Origin: Endomychus coccineus
Taxonomy: Eukaryota; Arthropoda; Insecta; Coleoptera; Endomychidae
Assembly (NCBI GenBank): GCA_958510875.1
Contig: OY294067.1
Coordinates: 28,074,912-28,138,911 of the forward strand
DNA length: 64,000 nt
Direction of reading: 5' to 3'
Both the position numbers and the translations under genes were made by a program. Below the pieces are notes generated by a model. It worked only from the letters and a program-made list of their open reading frames with translations, did not search any database and had not been told where the DNA came from. Shown here piece after piece: positions 59,102 through 64,000 of this stretch (its first letter is position 1; every line of letters starts with the position of its first letter).

Positions 59102-59879
59102 CTAAAACTAAACCCACTATAATAACAATCAACATATTACATAGAGATATTAAATAATGGTATATCGATAATACAGACATCTCAGAAATTAGAAAATTAT
59201 ATATTTTGAAATGGAACACTTTTAATCTGTAGTATGTTAACCATTGCAGGAATGTATACCAAAGACTAAAGCTGCCATTTGATAAATGTTATTTCTTCCA
59301 CAAAAAAAAAGAGAATAAACATTTTTCAAATTCAATCTAATCTCGTTTTAAAACTAGGTTAGAAATCATATCCACGGATAATTTGAATTCGCGGTCAAAG
59401 TCCCTCATCTACAGAAGAGGAAACCACTTTTGCAGTGAAGTGAAGTTGAATTTAGACCATTTACATACTGTTCACCTCGTGGCACTTTGAATTGTTTATT
59501 ACAGAATTTAATCGCAAAAATTAGTGTTCTCCTACAACTGGATTATTTTTTTCCCATCAAAACAAGTGATTTCTCTAAAATAAAATGTTTACACTTTTTC
59601 TGAGGAGGATCTAAAGTAAAAGAGTTACATTAAAATTTAAACTTGCCTCTTGAGTAGTTTTACCGATAGGAGAGAGTTCAGAGTTCTTTTGAAGATTAGC
59701 GTGTAACTGAAAAATCATTCATTGTACATGTATAATCTGGAACAAGATTTATTTACCCAAGCTTGATGGTCTCTTTCAAGCTGAGTTACTTCTTCTTCAT
59801 CATCGCAAGGTTGATCAACATCGAACCAAGAGTTATCAATTAGTTTAGGTTTCAAACTCGGAAAAAGTGGTATATTCAT
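58931..59879 (-). CDS. ANAPC15: ANAPC15, anaphase-promoting complex subunit 15 (3 exons)
   Basis: Exons 59879-59757, 59706-59647 and 59101-58931 join in frame to 354 bp (117 residues; human about 121). The N-terminus MNIPLFPSLKPKLIDNSWFD with DQPCDDEEE and QLERDHQAW, then ELSPIGKT and a long Asp/Glu-rich tail, match APC15/Mnd2. Family knowledge: APC15 promotes turnover of the mitotic checkpoint complex on the APC/C ubiquitin ligase. The ATG follows a TTCCAG acceptor by one base, so a 5' UTR exon lies upstream. The exon 2 donor is GC (GAG then GCAAGT), an uncommon but known class. The TGA after GHGVR sits in a potential donor (CAG GTGAGG), so an alternative longer 3' end is possible. Confidence 0.93.
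59647..59706 (-). CDS. ANAPC15: ANAPC15 coding exon 2
   Basis: Twenty residues, LHANLQKNSELSPIGKTTQE. The acceptor is TTTTTCAG and the donor is the non-canonical GCAAGT. Confidence 0.9.
59757..59879 (-). CDS. ANAPC15: ANAPC15 coding exon 1
   Basis: Residues 1-41, ending HQAW; donor GTAAAT. The conserved FPSL and W-F-x-x-D-x-P blocks lie here. Confidence 0.93.
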
Positions 59880-60064
59880 TCTGGAATAACAAAATAAAAC
59901 TTCTGCCGGATAATTTTATTTTAACCAAGTGAAATCCATATATAATATCTAATCTATGCACAGTAGTAAGTAGCACAGTATATTCATATACTATATTATT
60001 ATTTGCTTACATTTACATACATATTATAAAAAACATAGAAATATAATTATTCATAGATATATAT

Positions 60065-60670
60065 CACGGTCGTATATACAGGTCTGGGAAATCGAGGCTG
60101 TTTCCTATGTGAGAAGTAAGTCCGCTAAGCGTCATCTGTTGCATATGTGGCGCGTCAGTCGAAGAATGATCTCTGATACGTACACGACCGTGTTCTCTGG
60201 CAACTATCATTGTTGCCTTGTAAACACAAGGAATACCGGCGTTTTTAGAAAAAAATTACGAAACCGTGCATTGTTCTGAAATGCAAAACGGGGTACAAAA
60301 GTGTAAAGCAAGAAACTTCTGTTTTTGAAGTGCAGAAAGTTGCGGAAATGCGAAAAAAGTGGATGCTTGCGATTCCGGATAGAAATCGTTTGAACGAGGT
60401 CTTTTATGTGTGCGAGCATGTATAACGAAAAAGGGGAAGTCATTTTTAAGGTGAGTAATACATTTTGACAAGAGTAACACTTCTATTCCTCTCTCAAATC
60501 AGAATAGTAAATACTGCGTTACGAGAAAAATTATTTCACTTAATAATGCGATTGTTGCCATACTTCAATCCAAGCGCCAGCTGGTGGCTGAGCGAGGGAC
60601 TACGAGTTTGGCGACATCTAAGAGATTCATGTCAAACATACGAGTTCCCAGACCTGTATGTACGACCTTG
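60065..60670 (+). mobile_element. P-superfamily element, copy 6 (606 bp, THAP)
   Basis: Both terminal repeats are present. The flanking octamers ATATATAT (60057-60064) and ATTTATAT (60671-60678) differ at one base. The THAP exon is degenerate. It sits about 190 bp upstream of the ANAPC15 start-codon exon, so it may lie in its 5' UTR intron or promoter. Confidence 0.82.
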
Positions 60671-61318
60671 ATTTATATCTTCAGCTCCTTATTGATCCTA
60701 GCTCAAATCCAACAATGTAGTAAATATAGAGTATATAGTATTCTATGATATAACGTTGTACCTTCCACCCCAATACACGTGTGCAAGGAAGAAGGCACTA
60801 ACCTGTCAAAAGTTTAACAGACCTGTGATGATCTTGCCGTTTGAAGTTTCGAACTTGCGCGGTACGAAGTTGAGGAAGGCAAAAAGCATTAACCCCGATA
60901 CATGTTGAACATTGAATTTGATATATGAACAGTTAATTTACTCGCCGCTAGGAGTCATATATTAACTGTATGGGAGGTAGCACCCTTGCCTAATTGCTGT
61001 CACATTTTAATGGTGCATCATCCCTTTAAAGTGCTGTAATTGTACTACTTGCTGCCGATTAATGCCCTTGGTACATTCACAGCGTGTACTAAATTTGGTT
61101 GTTCTAACTTCAAGTATAACAAATTTATTTTTTTCGAAATTTGAAACCCCACTTTCAAGGCCTATAACTTCTCAGTGGTGCAATTTAGTATAGAGGCAAG
61201 TTGCGTTAAATTACCATATTTTGGGTTCCCCTACATACCACTCCGCTGTGTCGGTTCTTATATGAAACAGCCCGTATATAGTTCAATGTTCAATCACAGA
61301 TAATCTGTGATGCTCATG
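60671..61318. other. Unassigned repeat-like sequence
   Basis: The sequence near 61200-61280 (GTCGGTTCTTATATGAAACAGCCC) looks like a dispersed repeat end, but no partner is present in the window. Confidence 0.35.
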
Positions 61319-61700
61319 CAGTGTTACCAGGTTAGGGGTTTTCCATCTAAATTTGTTTTTTTTTTGCTTTGGTGGATATTTTAGGGGGAAATTTATTTAG
61401 GGGTTTTATTTGGATATTTTCTTTTGCAATAACAACATCTACAAGAGTGTAAGAAGCATCATTTACGTCATTCAAATATGCTCGGTTATCTGCGTCATAA
61501 CCCTAGATAAGTAGAGGGCGACACACGATTCCCTGGAAACGAGTGTCACGAATCACAAGCAGGAAGCTTAAAACCCATTTTATAATGTGTATATTATTTT
61601 TAGATTATTTAAAGGTTTAGCGGTTTATTTCAAATTTTAGGGGGATTTGCAGCGCCATCTGGGGGTTATTGGGCGAAGCTACCTGGACCTGCCAACTCTG
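61319..61700. mobile_element. hAT-type MITE, 382 bp
   Basis: The ends CAGTGTTACCAGGT and, inward from the right, CAGAGTTGGCAGGT are imperfect inverted repeats. The flanking octamers TGCTCATG and TGCCCATG differ at one base. Non-coding. Confidence 0.78.
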
Positions 61701-61741
61701 TGCCCATGGCCCATGGTATAAACACTAATAAACAATAATGA

Positions 61742-61858
61742 TTCTCAACCCAGATATAAATTATATGTAAATTCTCTAGAAATAGGTAACATTAACACAT
61801 ATGTTCACTATTTTCGTCTTTATGTAAGTTTCGGTCTCACGACCATCGTCTGAAGACG
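61742..61858 (-). mobile_element. Solo Penelope terminal repeat
   Basis: Only the roughly 100-bp end is present, including the TATAAATTATATGTAAATTC edge. The ribozyme core (61816-61857) is mutated to CAGACGA and is expected to be dead. Confidence 0.75.
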
Positions 61859-62524
61859 TTTGAAAACCAATTCATGTCACTAAAGAGCAAAATTCCTTAA
61901 ACTAAAATATATTGTTTGTAGTTTGTTTTTGTATTGTGTATTATTTTAAGGAATAGGTCAAAATCAAATTTGTTACTTTTAATTTAGGTGGTTTTATTGA
62001 AGGATCTCACGAAATTTTGGAGTTAGTTACCTTTCATAACCAAAAGCAAAGAGACAAAAATTAGATATTTAATCGGAGACAAATAAATGTCGAAGTTTAC
62101 CAGTGACGTACAAAACTATTTTTTTAAGGAGATATATGTTAATGGACATTGAAATGATATATCACCCTGTTATCTTTTTTGTATAAAATTTGCTTGAATA
62201 ATATGTAATACTGGTCAATTAGCAAGTGTATGAAATTCTGAAGCTTACTTTTCAATGTGTCAACCATGATTTTTTTTTATTTCATCTGTAACTGCAACTG
62301 ATGAAGATTGGACTCTTGTTCATATGATCTTTTTTGTTTAAAATCACCCGTTTCAGTTTGGCCGAAACAAACTGAAACTTCCTACATATACAGAATTTTT
62401 TACACTATTTTCACCATAATTTAATTAAGAATGCAATTGGGCAAAACAAAATATATAATTCATACTAATTGAAGGAGAATTCACTATTCCATGATACTTA
62501 TTTATAATCACATACATTTTCATT
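61859..62524. other. 3' flank of the LOTUS/Tudor gene
   Basis: No element or gene recognised. The 3' UTR of the minus-strand gene should begin here. Confidence 0.4.
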
Positions 62525-63862
62525 CTATGGAGTATATACATAATACTGAGGGTACAAAATATCCCAGGCTACAATTTTTTTTAAGCTTTCACTTACTCCC
62601 ACTTCAGCAGGGACAATACCATTTTCAATCAATTCAAAAGAAGGATATAGGTACAAATATTTAACTTTCGGTTTATACAATGTACTATTATTTGAACTTA
62701 TAGGAGGATTACATGAATATTTTGCTAGATTTTCTGTCACTAAAATACGGTTTATGATTTCTATACGACCTTTAACTGATGAACTAGTATCTGCTAAATT
62801 GATTTCTAGAATTTTCCTATTTGCATGAACACGAACAATTTCGGCTGCAAGTGGTTTATCAGCAGTTAATTCTAAAAATCTGTTAACTGCATTCTGCTTC
62901 CACATGTGGTCATCAATAGATGATATATTTGCCAAAGAAGCTCTTACAGCAAACCCTGCGACTTCAAAGAATTGATTATCTAATTGAAAAAGATCATTTA
63001 GATGAACAGAGCAGATCATTCCAAAATCATACAAATAAATTCTAAATTTGTAGCTGGTCTGAATGTCAACTCTCACTATTCTACCACGATAATATAAATT
63101 TGTTATGTTAGCAACACAATTGAGACCAATACAAATTTCTTCTAGAGGAATCACATAATCTTGCTTATGCTTTTCATAGAAATCCCATAAATACTTTTGA
63201 AAGTGTCCAACATCAATGAAAGTGATCCAAAATTTGGATGGGTCATACACATTGCCCAAATGGACCTTATACACTTCATCAACTTTCCATACCCATCTGT
63301 CAAAAAAGTTTACAACTATGTCACTTGATTTACACTGTTCACAGTCCAAACCCAAGCTTGAATAATAATCACTAGAACTTGATTCAGACATCAATTGTTC
63401 AAATTTAAATTCAATGTAGCTATCTGAACTAATGCTACTTAAACTTGAACTTCTAGAAGAACCTAAACTTCTATATGATTGTTTTGAAATTTCTTTAGCG
63501 AAATCTATTTTATTAATAAGCCCCTTCAATTCTAAGAATTCAAATCTTGATTCAAGTTCATCTTCTGTTTTGTTTTCACTTGACGATTCACCAAAATTAA
63601 ATGTTGGATTTTCCTTCTCAAAAGAATCTGTATCTTCATTCTGACTTACTTGTAAAACCGCCTCATTCTGAGTGTGGCCAGTGAAGTAAATAGTGAGAAT
63701 AGAATTATATCTACTTAGAAATTCCCCTGATAGCCTTCTAAAAGATATTCCATTAGGAAATTCCTTCAACACAGATTTCAATTGTGTCTTGATTCTAATA
63801 GGAATCTTTAGTATAAATTCTGAAACTTTTCCATCACCTCTTTGATTTTCCATTTCTTTCAT
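62525..63862 (-). CDS. LOTUS/Tudor-domain protein, TDRD5/Tejas type, intronless
   Basis: A single 445-residue frame. Residues 18-55 (IRIKTQLKSVLKEFPNGISF, then LSGEFLSRY) match the first half of a LOTUS (OST-HTH) domain. Residues 75-175 are an acidic and Ser-rich linker. Residues about 190-370 form an extended Tudor domain: PSKFWITFID (209-218), the barrel strand YYRGRIVRV (257-265) and YLYDFG (276-281), with LNDLFQL and an outer fold after it. Family knowledge: LOTUS plus Tudor proteins (TDRD5, Tejas, Tapas) work in germ granules in the piRNA pathway, the LOTUS domain binding Vasa-type helicases. The second half of LOTUS is not recognisable, so Vasa binding is doubtful. Absence of introns allows a retrocopy, but the frame is intact. 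A second in-frame ATG follows at codon 4. The promoter would lie at 63863-64000 or beyond. Confidence 0.85.
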   Translation of the reverse strand: MKEMENQRGDGKVSEFILKIPIRIKTQLKSVLKEFPNGISFRRLSGEFLSRYNSILTIYFTGHTQNEAVLQVSQNEDTDSFEKENPTFNFGESSSENKTEDELESRFEFLELKGLINKIDFAKEISKQSYRSLGSSRSSSLSSISSDSYIEFKFEQLMSESSSSDYYSSLGLDCEQCKSSDIVVNFFDRWVWKVDEVYKVHLGNVYDPSKFWITFIDVGHFQKYLWDFYEKHKQDYVIPLEEICIGLNCVANITNLYYRGRIVRVDIQTSYKFRIYLYDFGMICSVHLNDLFQLDNQFFEVAGFAVRASLANISSIDDHMWKQNAVNRFLELTADKPLAAEIVRVHANRKILEINLADTSSSVKGRIEIINRILVTENLAKYSCNPPISSNNSTLYKPKVKYLYLYPSFELIENGIVPAEVGVSESLKKIVAWDILYPQYYVYTP

Positions 63863-64000
63863 AGGTAATCAGGTTCGAGGTTCGATTCGAATGCAAGTTG
63901 CATTTGCAATATATAAAACAGACGGACATCAGACAAAGATAACAGCACAGCAGTTATTGCTTATTGAACATCGAATGAAGAAGACAAGAAGGTTAGATTT
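63863..64000 (-). other. 5' flank of the LOTUS/Tudor gene
   Basis: Contains GCAATATATAAAACAG read on the plus strand; in minus orientation I see no clear TATA box or initiator. The window ends here. Confidence 0.3.

Noticed and set aside
1..64000. tRNA or rRNA genes
   Set aside because: I saw no cloverleaf with matching A and B boxes and no rRNA-like block; a covariance search was not possible.

Overview
This is eukaryotic nuclear DNA, AT-rich and crowded with transposable elements. It is almost certainly arthropod and probably insect. The evidence is three intron-split animal genes (Ctr1, UBE2Z, ANAPC15), one intronless LOTUS/Tudor germline-type gene, and fossils of Penelope, CR1/jockey, P, hAT, mariner, Mutator-like and TTAA-target elements. 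Calling it an insect is an inference from protein similarity and transposon content; no species can be named. Most short open frames in the window are chance or lie inside repeats.

Layout. 459-11409 (minus): Ctr1, a high-affinity copper importer, in four coding exons that I joined by splice sites into 189 residues. Its introns carry a LINE RNase H fossil, a Penelope fossil, a P-type element with a nested 241-bp element, and a 31/20-bp minisatellite with a 226-bp higher-order repeat. 11.4-20.2 kb: transposons only, including a hAT-type element with an exact 8-bp target duplication (12791-14449) and a 965-bp mariner-type element (15737-16701). 20985-22838: six tandem copies of a 309-bp satellite. 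23.9-32.6 kb: a transposon nest with Mutator-like remnants, a CR1/jockey LINE, and a TTAA-target element split by a head-to-head Penelope pair that keeps an uninterrupted 802-residue RT/GIY-YIG frame. 33-46 kb: more Penelope and P-type fossils.

47109-55148 (plus): UBE2Z, a ubiquitin-conjugating enzyme, in five coding exons (286 residues); introns 3 and 4 are filled with foldback and Penelope elements. 56.8-58.8 kb: P-type, LINE and mariner-type remnants. 58931-59879 (minus): ANAPC15, an anaphase-promoting-complex subunit, in three exons, one intron with a GC donor. 60-62 kb: P-type, hAT-type and Penelope ends. 62525-63862 (minus): an intronless LOTUS/Tudor protein of the TDRD5/Tejas type.

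The host genes do not form one pathway, although UBE2Z and ANAPC15 are both ubiquitin-system proteins. The most interesting system belongs to the transposons: a Penelope family whose terminal repeats contain compact hammerhead-ribozyme sequences (five with complete cores, four decayed), repeatedly arranged as a copy plus a truncated inverted copy.
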